Assembly (NCBI RefSeq): GCF_000196495.1
Contig: NC_011312.1
Span: forward strand, 2,976,001 to 3,040,000
Length of the DNA: 64,000 nucleotides
Reading direction: 5' to 3'
Origin: Aliivibrio salmonicida LFI1238
GTDB taxonomy: Bacteria; Pseudomonadota; Gammaproteobacteria; Enterobacterales; Vibrionaceae
Made by a program: the position numbers and the translations under genes. The notes under the pieces are model-generated. The model had not been told where the DNA came from, did not search any database, and worked only from the letters and a program-made list of their open reading frames with translations. Position 1 is the stretch's first letter; each line of letters begins with the position of its first letter. This document shows positions 34,386 to 43,654 of the stretch, one piece after another.

Positions 34386-36125
34386 TTAACTGGTTGGGAT
34401 AATAAGCACCTGTCCGACAGCTAGCTCATCTGAACGTAATTTATTGGCTGTTCGTATACTCGATACAGTAACACCATATTTAGATGCAATTTTACCTAAA
34501 AATTCACCACGTTTCACCGTATGCTTTTGAATAGGAGCAACAATGCTCACTTTCAATTTTTGCCCAACAAATAAAGTATCTGACTTTAATCGATTTAATG
34601 AGCGAATGCTGCTCGTCGATACCTTATATTTTACGGCAATCTTGCCTAAGTACTCACCAGAGCGAACTTTATGAGTAATGATTTTACGAGATTGCGTTGT
34701 TGATGTACTGACGTTTGATGTATTTGTTTTTGGCGCAACATAAACCGGTTTGTTACTTGGGATAGTTAGCAGTTGACCAACCGATAAACTCGTACTTTTA
34801 AGTTTATTTACACTCTTTAATTTTGCCGTTGTCGTACCGTACTTTTTAGCAATCAATGATAACGACTCACCCGAACGTACTTTATGTACACTCTGTTGCT
34901 CTTGTGCAGCTAAAAGACTTCCTTGAGGTGGATTTTCATTAAGGTAACGAATGATTGCATTTGAAATAGCTCTCGCTATTTTGTCTTGATGACCTCGTTG
35001 AAATAGTTGTTTCTCTTCTGTTGGATTTGAAATAAATCCAGTTTCAATCAAGATTGAAGGAATATCCGGAGATTTAAGAACAGCCAAACTCGCATTAACA
35101 GGTGCTTTTTTATGAAGCTTAATGACTTTGCCCATTTCTCCTAGAACATCAACGGCTAACTTATACCCTTCCTTCTGAGAATGGCTGAATTGCAAATCCA
35201 ATAATGTTTGACTCACGTTTCTATCATTACTGTTTTTCGCTAATACATCACCTGCACCACCAAGCAATTCAGATTGTTTCTCATGCTTTTCAACCCAACG
35301 ACCAATTTCTGTATTCGCTCGACGTGTATTGAGCACAAACACAGAACCCCCGCGAGGCTTTGGTGAGCGAAAGCTGTCCGCATGAATAGAAACAAGTAAG
35401 TGCGATTTATTTTTTCGAGCAATTTCCGTTCGTTTATTTAAGTTAACGAAATAATCACCACTTCGAGTTAATACCGCTCTCATTCCAGGCTGAGCATTAA
35501 TTCGTGCAACCACTTTCTTAGAAATCGCGAGAGTAGCGTGCTTTTCATATTTTCGAGTTGGCCCAATAGAGCCAGGATCTTCACCACCATGTCCCGCATC
35601 AATCGCGACAACAATTTCTCCATTCCCTATTATATGATTCATATTTGAATTGATAATTGGGGTTGATGGCTTATTGGGAATAGGTTTATTTACTTCCGCT
35701 TTATTGTTTGCGTTATGAGGTAGGTCCATAACCAAACGATGACCATATTGACCACCAGGCGTAGGGGCTAATTTAAATAACTTAGCTTCGACAGAATGCT
35801 TAAGTTCAAAAACCAAACGAGTCGTCCCCTTTGAAGGAGGTGAGCTCTTACGGATTTTACTTAAAACATTGCTATCACTAACCGTTAGCGGTAATTTTGC
35901 TTTCAAGTCGGTATTTTTAAGATCGATAACTAAACGAGAAGGGCTACTCAATGTAAAATAGCTATAGTTCGCTTCTGAATTCAGATCAATAACGATACGA
36001 GTTTCATCTGGCGAAGGCCAAACACGAACGCCTTCTAATGTATTTGCAGAAACAAAAAAAACACTCGTAGATATAAATACAAGTAATGCACACCCAATTG
36101 TACGAAGATATTTACCGATTAACAC
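34386..36125 (-). CDS. amiB: N-acetylmuramoyl-L-alanine amidase AmiB
   Basis: This 579-residue periplasmic amidase splits septal peptidoglycan. It has a signal peptide (~1-27), an AMIN domain (~30-130), an Amidase_3 zinc domain with IDAGHGGEDPGSIG and ETGFISN, and three C-terminal LysM repeats, each with a VRSGE- or VKRGE-type opening. It overlaps tsaE by 7 bp. Amidases of this type need a LytM-domain activator, and envC is in this window. Confidence 0.96.
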   Translation of the reverse strand: MLIGKYLRTIGCALLVFISTSVFFVSANTLEGVRVWPSPDETRIVIDLNSEANYSYFTLSSPSRLVIDLKNTDLKAKLPLTVSDSNVLSKIRKSSPPSKGTTRLVFELKHSVEAKLFKLAPTPGGQYGHRLVMDLPHNANNKAEVNKPIPNKPSTPIINSNMNHIIGNGEIVVAIDAGHGGEDPGSIGPTRKYEKHATLAISKKVVARINAQPGMRAVLTRSGDYFVNLNKRTEIARKNKSHLLVSIHADSFRSPKPRGGSVFVLNTRRANTEIGRWVEKHEKQSELLGGAGDVLAKNSNDRNVSQTLLDLQFSHSQKEGYKLAVDVLGEMGKVIKLHKKAPVNASLAVLKSPDIPSILIETGFISNPTEEKQLFQRGHQDKIARAISNAIIRYLNENPPQGSLLAAQEQQSVHKVRSGESLSLIAKKYGTTTAKLKSVNKLKSTSLSVGQLLTIPSNKPVYVAPKTNTSNVSTSTTQSRKIITHKVRSGEYLGKIAVKYKVSTSSIRSLNRLKSDTLFVGQKLKVSIVAPIQKHTVKRGEFLGKIASKYGVTVSSIRTANKLRSDELAVGQVLIIPTS

Positions 36126-36583
36126 AAATCCAACCGTTGAAGTAAACTGCAGCCATATTCATTATTACCCGTGATCACGACATGACGAGCCTCACCATCA
36201 TAGCGAAGCTCAATATCGATATCAGGATTGGGTAATAACCCTTCCCCTTTCTCAGGCCATTCAACCAAACAAATCGCATCATCGGTAAAATAGTCTCGTA
36301 TACCCATGAATTCTAATTCTTCAGGATCGGCTAAACGATATAAATCAAAATGATATACTTGCCATTTATCCAATTCATAAGGTTCAACCAAAGTATATGT
36401 TGGACTTTTTACATTACCTACATGACCTAATGAACGAATAAATCCTCGGCTAAACGTCGTTTTACCCGCGCCAAGATCACCATGTAAGAAAATCGTTGTT
36501 TGTTGAGTACAAGCTTGAGAAAGCTGTCTACCGAACTCGACAGTGTCGTCTTCAGTAGCTAAATTAAATTCAAAGCGTTCCAT
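36119..36583 (-). CDS. tsaE: tRNA threonylcarbamoyladenosine biosynthesis ATPase TsaE
   Basis: This 154-residue P-loop protein works with TsaB and TsaD to make t6A37 in tRNAs. Walker A is GDLGAGKTTFSRG; the SPTYTLVEPY and HFDLYRLADPEELEFMG stretches are diagnostic. Three 9-bp direct repeats sit immediately before the start codon. Confidence 0.96.
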   Translation of the reverse strand: MERFEFNLATEDDTVEFGRQLSQACTQQTTIFLHGDLGAGKTTFSRGFIRSLGHVGNVKSPTYTLVEPYELDKWQVYHFDLYRLADPEELEFMGIRDYFTDDAICLVEWPEKGEGLLPNPDIDIELRYDGEARHVVITGNNEYGCSLLQRLDLC

Positions 36584-36585
36584 TA

Positions 36586-36612
36586 TTCACTAATTTCACT
36601 AATTTCACTATT
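36586..36612. repeat. Three tandem 9-bp repeats abutting the tsaE start
   Basis: TTCACTAAT, TTCACTAAT, TTCACTATT on the plus strand lie 2 bp from the tsaE start codon. They replace the normal ribosome-binding stretch. Change in copy number could shift translation initiation. Confidence 0.7.
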
Positions 36613-36803
36613 TTAATTGTCTAAATTGATGGACTTGGTATCAGATTCACAATTTAATACGGCAAATGTTTATACGCAAGCTACCTTTTCTATATATGAA
36701 TATCACTCAACAGTACGTTAATGAACAGTACCAAATTACGAGTTATCTTCTCTATATGATAAACTTTTACTCATTATACTGTAATAAAAAAATGTAATCT
36801 CTC

Positions 36804-37922
36804 GTGAAAATTGACTATCAAGAACTCGCTATTAATATCAAACTTTGGGCACAAGAACTCGGCTTTCAAAAAGTCGGGATTTGTGACGTCGATTTATCTC
36901 AACATGAAGCCGCTTTAGAGCAATGGCTTGAGGCCGGTTATCATGGTTCCATGGACTGGATGGCCCGTCATGGTCTAATGAGAGCAAGACCTAATGAATT
37001 ACACCCTGGAACTATTCGCGTCATCAGTGCCCGTATGGATTACCTTCCACCTGAAGCCTGTTTCGCCAGTAATTTAAGCGATCCAACGCAAGCTTATATT
37101 AGTCGTTATGCTTTAGGACGTGATTATCACAAACTTATTCGTAATCAGCTGAAAAAATTAGGTCAAAAAATTGAAACTGAAGTCGAGCAATTAGGCTATC
37201 GCCCTTTTGTCGATTCAGCCCCCATCCTAGAAAGGCCTCTGGCTGAAAAAGCCGGGCTTGGCTGGACAGGTAAGCATTCCCTTCTGTTAGATAAGGATGC
37301 AGGCTCTTGGTTCTTCTTAGGAGAGCTGTTAGTTGATATACCACTGCCTATTGATGCTCCTGTCGAAAATCAATGTGGCAAATGCACCGCTTGTGTTAGT
37401 TCATGCCCAACTAACGCCATCTTAGACAATGGTGTTATTGATGCAAGACGTTGTATCTCTTATTTAACCATAGAAAATAGTGGCGTAATTCCAGAAGAGT
37501 TTCGCTCATTAATGGGGAACCGTATCTATGGATGTGATGATTGTCAGCTTGTTTGCCCTTGGAACAGAGAAGCAGAAATAACCCAACAATCTGATTTTCA
37601 TCGTAGAGACTCCTTAAATAATTCAGATCTACTTGCCCTATTTGATTGGGATGAAGATTCGTTTTTAAAGTATATGGAAGGGTCAGCGATTCGTCGTATT
37701 GGTCATACGCAATGGTTACGTAATATTTCAATTGCTCTAGGAAATGCACCACATTCTCCCGATATCATTCTTTCACTACAAAATAGACTCGGATTCGATA
37801 CAAATTTAGATATTCATATCCATTGGGCTATCGAGCAACAAAATTCACAACAAATAAATATAAAACGAAAAGAACAACGCTTAATTCGTATTATAGAGAA
37901 AGGGCTCCCAAGAGATGCATAA
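36804..37922 (+). CDS. queG: Epoxyqueuosine reductase QueG
   Basis: This 372-residue cobalamin- and Fe-S-dependent enzyme reduces epoxyqueuosine to queuosine in tRNA. The C-terminal half has two 4Fe-4S ferredoxin motifs, CGKCTACVSSCP and CDDCQLVCPWN. The start is GTG at 36804 (VKIDYQELA). It is divergent from tsaE, the E. coli arrangement next to the glycine tRNA cluster. Confidence 0.96.
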   Translation: MKIDYQELAINIKLWAQELGFQKVGICDVDLSQHEAALEQWLEAGYHGSMDWMARHGLMRARPNELHPGTIRVISARMDYLPPEACFASNLSDPTQAYISRYALGRDYHKLIRNQLKKLGQKIETEVEQLGYRPFVDSAPILERPLAEKAGLGWTGKHSLLLDKDAGSWFFLGELLVDIPLPIDAPVENQCGKCTACVSSCPTNAILDNGVIDARRCISYLTIENSGVIPEEFRSLMGNRIYGCDDCQLVCPWNREAEITQQSDFHRRDSLNNSDLLALFDWDEDSFLKYMEGSAIRRIGHTQWLRNISIALGNAPHSPDIILSLQNRLGFDTNLDIHIHWAIEQQNSQQINIKRKEQRLIRIIEKGLPRDA

Positions 37923-38286
37923 TCCAAATTAGCCTCTTAGTTAAATTTGAAGTCGATCGGAATTAATGTGGAAAACATTATTTTGGTCGGTAAATAGGAC
38001 AAACAATAAAAAAGTTAAACACAAGACAGGAATATGATAAGGATCAAAGAAGTCAAGATAAAAGATCTTTACAAACAATGAAAAAGATGCAATAAGAAAG
38101 TAAATACCTTTAAATATCAACAAGTTAAAATCTGAAAAATAATTTAACGATCAATATTTTAAGATAAGATCTTTCTTTGGTGTATTTATTGAATGCTCAT
38201 TTAAAAACTACTAACAGACTTATCCACAATCTTTTTTTTGTGGGTAAGTTTGTTGATTATATGGTAATGACACATATAACTGACCC
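37923..38286. other. Intergenic DNA between queG and the sRNA candidate
   Basis: No ORF of credible composition. The stretch is AT-rich, with five GATC sites between 37955 and 38172 and one perfect DnaA-box-like TTATCCACA at 38220. That box is one arm of an 11-bp hairpin (38219-38229 with 38238-38248, one wobble). A promoter-like TTGATT-N16-TATAAC (38253-38280) points to transcription of the downstream hairpins. Confidence 0.4.
38253..38280 (+). promoter_or_regulatory. Promoter-like sequence upstream of candidate sRNA
   Basis: TTGATT and TATAAC are separated by 16 bp. No protein gene follows on this strand. Confidence 0.35.
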
Positions 38287-38415
38287 TCTGCAGCAACATT
38301 CCATGTGGATATGTTGCCAACGCAGATAACTTTATTGATTCTATGGTTAGATATGAATCAGAATGTTCTAAAAGAGCAGAATTTACGTGGGGTTAATGCT
38401 TCACAGCATTAATTT
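38287..38415 (+). ncRNA. Candidate small RNA (unrecognised)
   Basis: About 130 nt without a credible ORF. It begins after the promoter-like element, contains the hairpin GCAACAT...ATGTTGC (38293-38317, one bulge), and ends with TTAATGCT-TCAC-AGCATTAA followed by TTTT (38393-38415), which looks like a weak terminator. It matches no small RNA I can recall (not Spot 42, 6S, GcvB, RyhB, SRP or a clear Qrr). Evidence is structural only. Confidence 0.25.
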
Positions 38416-38426
38416 TAAAGAAAATA

Positions 38427-38453
38427 AAAGCGCTGAATATAATTCAGCGCTTT
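38427..38453 (-). terminator. Terminator of the tRNA array
   Basis: The 11-bp stem AAAGCGCTGAA / TTCAGCGCTTT ends on the minus strand in a T-rich stretch. It is just downstream of the last tRNA-Gly. Confidence 0.88.
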
Positions 38454-38461
38454 ATTTTATT

Positions 38462-38537
38462 TGGAGCGACACACGAGGCTCGAACTCGTGACCTCAACCT
38501 TGGCAAGGTTGCGCTCTACCAGCTGAGCTAGTGTCGC
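38462..38537 (-). tRNA. tRNA-Gly (anticodon GCC), array position 10 of 10
   Basis: The 76-nt cloverleaf has a GCGACAC/GTGTCGC acceptor, a CTTGCCAAG anticodon loop (GCC) and encoded CCA. It is the last tRNA transcribed in the array. Confidence 0.97.
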
Positions 38538-38571
38538 ATGATCTAACGCTATAAAGCATTCAATCTAAATG

Positions 38572-38648
<77 letters not shown>

Positions 38649-38706
38649 TCCGAATGCATTGTTAAGCACAATGAAACTATAAACCATCAACACTTAAAAG
38701 TGAAAA

Positions 38707-38782
38707 TGGAGCGACACACGAGGCTCGAACTCGTGACCTCAACCTTGGCAAGGTTGCGCTCTACCAGCTGAGCTAGTGTCGC
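38707..38782 (-). tRNA. tRNA-Gly (anticodon GCC)
   Basis: Identical in sequence to the tRNA-Gly at 38462. 76 nt with encoded CCA. Confidence 0.97.
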
Positions 38783-38817
38783 ATGATCTAACGCTATAAA
38801 AGCATTTAATCTAAATG

Positions 38818-38894
<77 letters not shown>

Positions 38895-38952
38895 TCCGAA
38901 TGCATTGTTAAGTACAATGAAACTATAAACCATCAACACTTAAAAGTGAAAA

Positions 38953-39028
38953 TGGAGCGACACACGAGGCTCGAACTCGTGACCTCAACCTTGGCAAGGT
39001 TGCGCTCTACCAGCTGAGCTAGTGTCGC
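38953..39028 (-). tRNA. tRNA-Gly (anticodon GCC)
   Basis: Identical to the other tRNA-Gly copies. 76 nt with encoded CCA. Confidence 0.97.
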
Positions 39029-39062
39029 ATGATCTAACGCTATAAAGCATTCAATCTAAATG

Positions 39063-39139
<77 letters not shown>

Positions 39140-39225
39140 TCCGGATGCCATTGTTCAAAGTACAATGGGAACTTTATTTCCAAATTCAACTTTCGAGAAG
39201 AAACTTACGTTTCTTAAGAAGAAAA

Positions 39226-39301
39226 TGGAGCGACACACGAGGCTCGAACTCGTGACCTCAACCTTGGCAAGGTTGCGCTCTACCAGCTGAGCTAGTGTCG
39301 C
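39226..39301 (-). tRNA. tRNA-Gly (anticodon GCC)
   Basis: Identical to the other tRNA-Gly copies. 76 nt with encoded CCA. Confidence 0.97.
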
Positions 39302-39335
39302 ATGATCAACGCTATAAAAGCATTTAATCTAAATG

Positions 39336-39412
<77 letters not shown>

Positions 39413-39569
39413 TCCGAATGCATTGTTAAGTACAATGAAACTATGTGCCATTTTTACTTAGTAAGTAAAAATATCGTAATACCAGATTCTGGAAACCTCA
39501 ACTAATGCGAAGTTTTCAATCGAACCGAATATTACATGATTAACGCTATAAAAGCACTAAATCAAAATA

Positions 39570-39646
<77 letters not shown>

Positions 39647-39699
39647 TCCGGATGCATTGTTAAGTACAATGAGACTTTAAGCCAATTTCAAAAAGAAAT

Positions 39700-39775
39700 T
39701 GGAGCGACACACGAGGCTCGAACTCGTGACCTCAACCTTGGCAAGGTTGCGCTCTACCAGCTGAGCTAGTGTCGC
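39700..39775 (-). tRNA. tRNA-Gly (anticodon GCC), first in the array
   Basis: Identical to the other tRNA-Gly copies and nearest the promoter. 76 nt with encoded CCA. Confidence 0.97.
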
Positions 39776-39813
39776 ATTCTGATAAGGAGTAGCTCCTCGT
39801 TCAGAGGCTGCGA

Positions 39814-39841
39814 ATTATACGAGTAAAACGTGATGATGCAA
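39814..39841 (-). promoter_or_regulatory. Promoter of the tRNA array
   Basis: On the minus strand TTGCAT, 16 bp, then a perfect TATAAT lie about 39 bp before the first tRNA. The discriminator after the -10 is GC-containing (TCGCAGCC), as in stringently controlled tRNA promoters. Confidence 0.75.
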
Positions 39842-39919
39842 GCGGATTTTGAAAAAAAAACGAAATTTCTTTAAAACCCGCAAAATTCGCTCAACAAACC
39901 ATCAAATTGATCTAGTTCG

Positions 39920-40465
39920 TTAAATTGTGAAGATATTTTTACGGTAATACTTCAATTCAGCGATAGATTCACGGATATCATCTAATGCTAAATGTGTCCC
40001 TGTTTTTTCAAAGCCATCAAGTACTTCAGGTTTCCAACGGCGAGTAAGCTCTTTAATTGTGCTCACATCAACATAACGATAATGGAAATATTCTTCCAAT
40101 TTTGGCATGTGCTTATAAAGAAAACGACGATCTTGGCCAATGCTGTTACCACAAATTGGCGATACGCCTTTTGGTACCCACTTTTCAAGAAATGCAATTG
40201 TCTCTTCAATAGCAGACGCTTCCGTATGCTCGCTCGCATTTACTCTAGCAACCAAACCACTATTAGTATGTGTATTGGTACACCAGTCATCCATCTTAGC
40301 CAACTCACCTTCTGATTGATGAATAGCAATAACAGGCCCTTCTGCTAAAATATTTAGCTGAGCATCAGTTACAATGGATGCGATTTCGATGATTTTATGA
40401 GTTTCAGGATCTAAGCCTGTCATCTCCAAATCTACCCAAATCAGGTTTTGATCATTAATTGCCAT
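39920..40465 (-). CDS. orn: Oligoribonuclease
   Basis: This 181-residue DEDDh 3'-5' exonuclease degrades di- to pentaribonucleotides, including pGpG. The active-site stretch is WVDLEMTGLDPETHKIIEIA; the second Asp is in GNSIGQDRRFL and the His/Asp pair in THLALDDIRES. It is divergent from rsgA, as in E. coli. Confidence 0.98.
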   Translation of the reverse strand: MAINDQNLIWVDLEMTGLDPETHKIIEIASIVTDAQLNILAEGPVIAIHQSEGELAKMDDWCTNTHTNSGLVARVNASEHTEASAIEETIAFLEKWVPKGVSPICGNSIGQDRRFLYKHMPKLEEYFHYRYVDVSTIKELTRRWKPEVLDGFEKTGTHLALDDIRESIAELKYYRKNIFTI

Positions 40466-40563
40466 AGAGAGTTGCCTATTTTGTAACTAAAAAGGGTATG
40501 ATACTCGGGCCGATTTATCTTTCAACATAAAACTGAAAGCCAACCTACAAGTGAAATCATTTC

Positions 40564-41619
40564 GTGGCAAAGAAGAAAAAACTAACTAAAGGCCAAGTAC
40601 GCCGAGTACGTTCAAATCAAAGCAAACGTATTGAAAAAATAAAAACCACTGTCGAGTGGGATGAATCTTCATTAGAAGCGGCTAAAGAAGGGTTAGTTAT
40701 TACTCGCTTTGGTCAACATGCAGATATCGAAGATCCAGACAGCAAAGAAATACATCGTTGTAATTTACGTCGAGGTATCGAAAGCTTAGTTTCTGGCGAT
40801 CGTGTTATTTGGCGTCCAGGTACTAAGATTCTTGCTGGTATTTCAGGTGTTGTTGAAGCGGTAAAACCACGAACCTCTATGCTAACTCGCCCAGATTATT
40901 ACGATGGTATTAAGCCCGTGGCCGCCAACGTTGATCAAATGGTGATTGTTTCTTCTATTCTTCCTGAGTTGTCACTTAACATTATTGATCGCTATCTTAT
41001 CGCCTCTGAGACTCTACAGATAAAGCCATTAATCGTATTAAACAAAGTCGACTTGCTTTCTGAACAAGAATTTATTGATGTGAGACAAATTCTGAGTTTA
41101 TATGAAGATATTGGCTATAAAGTAAAATTCGTTAGTAAAGAGTCCGGCTATGGCATACAAGAGCTAGAAGCTGAACTGAAAGATCACATTAATATTTTTG
41201 TTGGTCAATCTGGTGTTGGTAAATCAAGTGTTGTAAATGCATTAATGCCTGAACTTGAAATTATGGAAGGCGCTGTCTCTGAAAACTCAGGTCTTGGTCA
41301 ACATACTACGACTGCTGCTCGTCTGTATCACTTCCCACATGGTGGCGATCTTATCGATTCCCCAGGAGTTCGTGAATTTGGCTTATGGCATTTAGAGAAA
41401 GAAGAAGTTACCGCCTCTTTTGTCGAGTTTAAAGACTTTATTGGTGGCTGTAAGTTTAGAGACTGTACGCATAAAGATGACCCAGGCTGTCTTCTTCAAG
41501 AAGCCGTCTCTAATGGTAAAATTGCGAAACTTCGTTTTGATAGCTATCACCGAATCATTGAAAGCATGTCTGAAAATAAAGCGAACCGTCAATTTTCTCG
41601 TAGCAGAAAAGCCGATTAA
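40564..41619 (+). CDS. rsgA: Small ribosomal subunit biogenesis GTPase RsgA
   Basis: This 351-residue circularly permuted GTPase helps 30S maturation. An OB domain (~35-115) is followed by G4 LNKVD, G1 GQSGVGKSSVVNAL and G3 DSPGVREFG, then a zinc finger (CKFRDCTHKDDPGC). The start is GTG at 40564 (VAKKKKLTKGQVRR). Confidence 0.97.
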   Translation: MAKKKKLTKGQVRRVRSNQSKRIEKIKTTVEWDESSLEAAKEGLVITRFGQHADIEDPDSKEIHRCNLRRGIESLVSGDRVIWRPGTKILAGISGVVEAVKPRTSMLTRPDYYDGIKPVAANVDQMVIVSSILPELSLNIIDRYLIASETLQIKPLIVLNKVDLLSEQEFIDVRQILSLYEDIGYKVKFVSKESGYGIQELEAELKDHINIFVGQSGVGKSSVVNALMPELEIMEGAVSENSGLGQHTTTAARLYHFPHGGDLIDSPGVREFGLWHLEKEEVTASFVEFKDFIGGCKFRDCTHKDDPGCLLQEAVSNGKIAKLRFDSYHRIIESMSENKANRQFSRSRKAD

Positions 41620-41677
41620 TAAACTAAGTAAAGATGTGGTAACATTTACCTTAATTGATAACTAGTAGGCAAACAAC

Positions 41678-42541
41678 GTGTCAGATAATTTAAAAATCGG
41701 GTTACAATATTTAACTCCAAAACATGCACTTACTCGTTTGGCTGGCAAATTAGCATCAGCAAAAATGGGCTGGTTAACCACTGCGGTAATTAAGTGGTTC
41801 ATTAAACAATACAACGTTGAAATGAGTGAAGCTAAAAACCCGGATCCTGAAGCATATTCTACATTCAATAACTTTTTTGTTCGTGAATTAGAAGATGGCG
41901 CACGCCCAATTAATGACGATGAGAATGTTATCTCTCACCCTGCAGATGCTTGCGTAAGTCAATTTGGCCCAATTACCGATGGTCAATTAGTTCAAGCAAA
42001 AGGTCACGTTTACTCAGCTCAAGAGTTACTGGGTGGCGACGCTGAATTAGCGGAAGAATTTATAGGTGGCGAATTCGCAACTCTGTATTTATCTCCGCGC
42101 GATTATCATCGTGTTCACATGCCATGCGATGCGACATTACGCAAAATGGTTTATGTTCCTGGCGATTTATTCTCAGTGAATCCATTAACAGCAGAAAACG
42201 TTCCTAATTTATTTGCTCGTAATGAACGTGTTGTCTGTATTTTTGATACTGAATTTGGTCCGATGGCGCAAGTCTTAGTCGGTGCAACTATCGTTGGTAG
42301 TATTGAAACGACATGGGCAGATACGGTTACACCACCGACTGGCCCCGCAGTTAAAACATGGCACTACCCACTTTCTGGCGATGATGTAATTTGCTTTAAG
42401 AAAGGTGAGGAAATGGGTCGCTTTAAATTAGGCTCTACGGTTATTAACTTATTTGCTCCTAATTCAATTACCTTTGATGAATCAATGAAAAATGGCGTCC
42501 CAACTCGTTTAGGTACTCCATTTGCTCACATTGCAAAATAA
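41678..42541 (+). CDS. psd: Phosphatidylserine decarboxylase proenzyme
   Basis: This 287-residue membrane-associated enzyme makes phosphatidylethanolamine. The autocleavage motif LGST is at 251-254, with cleavage between Gly252 and Ser253 to form the pyruvoyl alpha subunit. It starts with GTG, 58 bp after rsgA, preserving the E. coli rsgA-psd order. Confidence 0.97.
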   Translation: MSDNLKIGLQYLTPKHALTRLAGKLASAKMGWLTTAVIKWFIKQYNVEMSEAKNPDPEAYSTFNNFFVRELEDGARPINDDENVISHPADACVSQFGPITDGQLVQAKGHVYSAQELLGGDAELAEEFIGGEFATLYLSPRDYHRVHMPCDATLRKMVYVPGDLFSVNPLTAENVPNLFARNERVVCIFDTEFGPMAQVLVGATIVGSIETTWADTVTPPTGPAVKTWHYPLSGDDVICFKKGEEMGRFKLGSTVINLFAPNSITFDESMKNGVPTRLGTPFAHIAK

Positions 42542-42720
42542 TCAGTTTCTGTAAAATAAACAGTAAATAGCGAACCTTGTGTTCGCTATTTTTTTATCTA
42601 TTCATCTCCCTTCCTAGTAACCTCTCTCATGGCAATATATGTCGAAAATAAGTGATTCATTCTTTTATTGAACAAAACCAAACTTCAGATAAGCTAAAGA
42701 TTGGGATAAACCACGATGGA

Positions 42721-43614
42721 ATGGAAATGGGATATGAATGGCTAGCACTCGGAGCAGCTTGTCTATGGGCACTATCGAGCATGATCTCCGTTGCACCCGC
42801 TCGCCACCTTGGCGCATTCGCTTATAGTCGCTGGCGCATGGGTTGTGTCACGATCATGTTATCGAGCCTTGCGTGGTTTACCGGTGGTTGGCTATCAATT
42901 GAATCTGAACACCTATACCCAATGATGCTCTCAGGATTAATCGGTATTTTTATCGGCGATACCGCCTTATTTGCCTGCTTTAATCGTATGGGACCTCGAC
43001 AAGCCGGATTACTCTTTTCTTGCCATGCCTTATTCTCCGCTATTCTCGGCTATTGGTTATTCAATGAAACCTTACAAGGGTGGGAACTTATCGGTGCCAT
43101 CTCTGTATTTTCTGGCGTCTCCATTGCTATTTTCTTTGGGAAAAAAACAAATAACCAAGATACATGGGAGGAAGTAAAAGGAAATATTTGGATCGCAATC
43201 GCACTGGGTTTACTGGCCGCTTTTTGCCAAGCGCTTGGTGGCGTGATCGCAAAGCCTGTGATGCTAACCAGTGCTGACCCTATTGCTGCTTCAGCGATTC
43301 GAATGGCCTCAGCTTTTGGCGCCCACAGCCTATTAAGAATGACTAACTTACCTATCTCACGCCCTATTACTCCGATTAATCTACGTATATTAGGCATTGT
43401 TGCCTTAAATGGCTTTCTGGCGATGACCGTCGGCATGACATTAATCTTATATGCCTTACAAGAAGGAAATGTAGGCATGGTTGCCTTACTTTCTTCCACC
43501 ACACCGATTATCATTTTGCCTTTGTTGTGGCTATACACAAAAAAAGCACCTAACCGTTTTGCGTGGTTGGGTGCTTGTTTGGCGGTAATTGGCACTGGGC
43601 TTATCGTTAGCTAA
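42721..43614 (+). CDS. EamA/DMT-family inner-membrane transporter
   Basis: It has about ten transmembrane helices in two EamA repeats (approximately 5-140 and 155-295 from the chosen start). Typical motifs are GFLAMTVGMTLILYALQEGNV and STTPIIILPLLWL near the end. The substrate is unknown. I chose ATG 42721 (MEMGYEWLALGA); the frame is open upstream to a GTG at 42652, but that extension is hydrophilic and lacks a ribosome site. Confidence 0.85.
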   Translation: MEMGYEWLALGAACLWALSSMISVAPARHLGAFAYSRWRMGCVTIMLSSLAWFTGGWLSIESEHLYPMMLSGLIGIFIGDTALFACFNRMGPRQAGLLFSCHALFSAILGYWLFNETLQGWELIGAISVFSGVSIAIFFGKKTNNQDTWEEVKGNIWIAIALGLLAAFCQALGGVIAKPVMLTSADPIAASAIRMASAFGAHSLLRMTNLPISRPITPINLRILGIVALNGFLAMTVGMTLILYALQEGNVGMVALLSSTTPIIILPLLWLYTKKAPNRFAWLGACLAVIGTGLIVS

Positions 43615-43654
43615 TCCCTGTAAGTCAATGCACACTCACTTCTGTGGATTGGTA

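Noticed and set aside
37955..38250. Replication origin (oriC-like) from DnaA box plus GATC sites
   Set aside because: Only one good DnaA box, no AT-rich 13-mer repeats, and no mnmG, mioC or dnaA neighbours; kept only as a low-interest finding.
42652..42720. Upstream extension of the EamA transporter from GTG 42652
   Set aside because: The extension is hydrophilic, has no ribosome site and does not resemble the family N-terminus.
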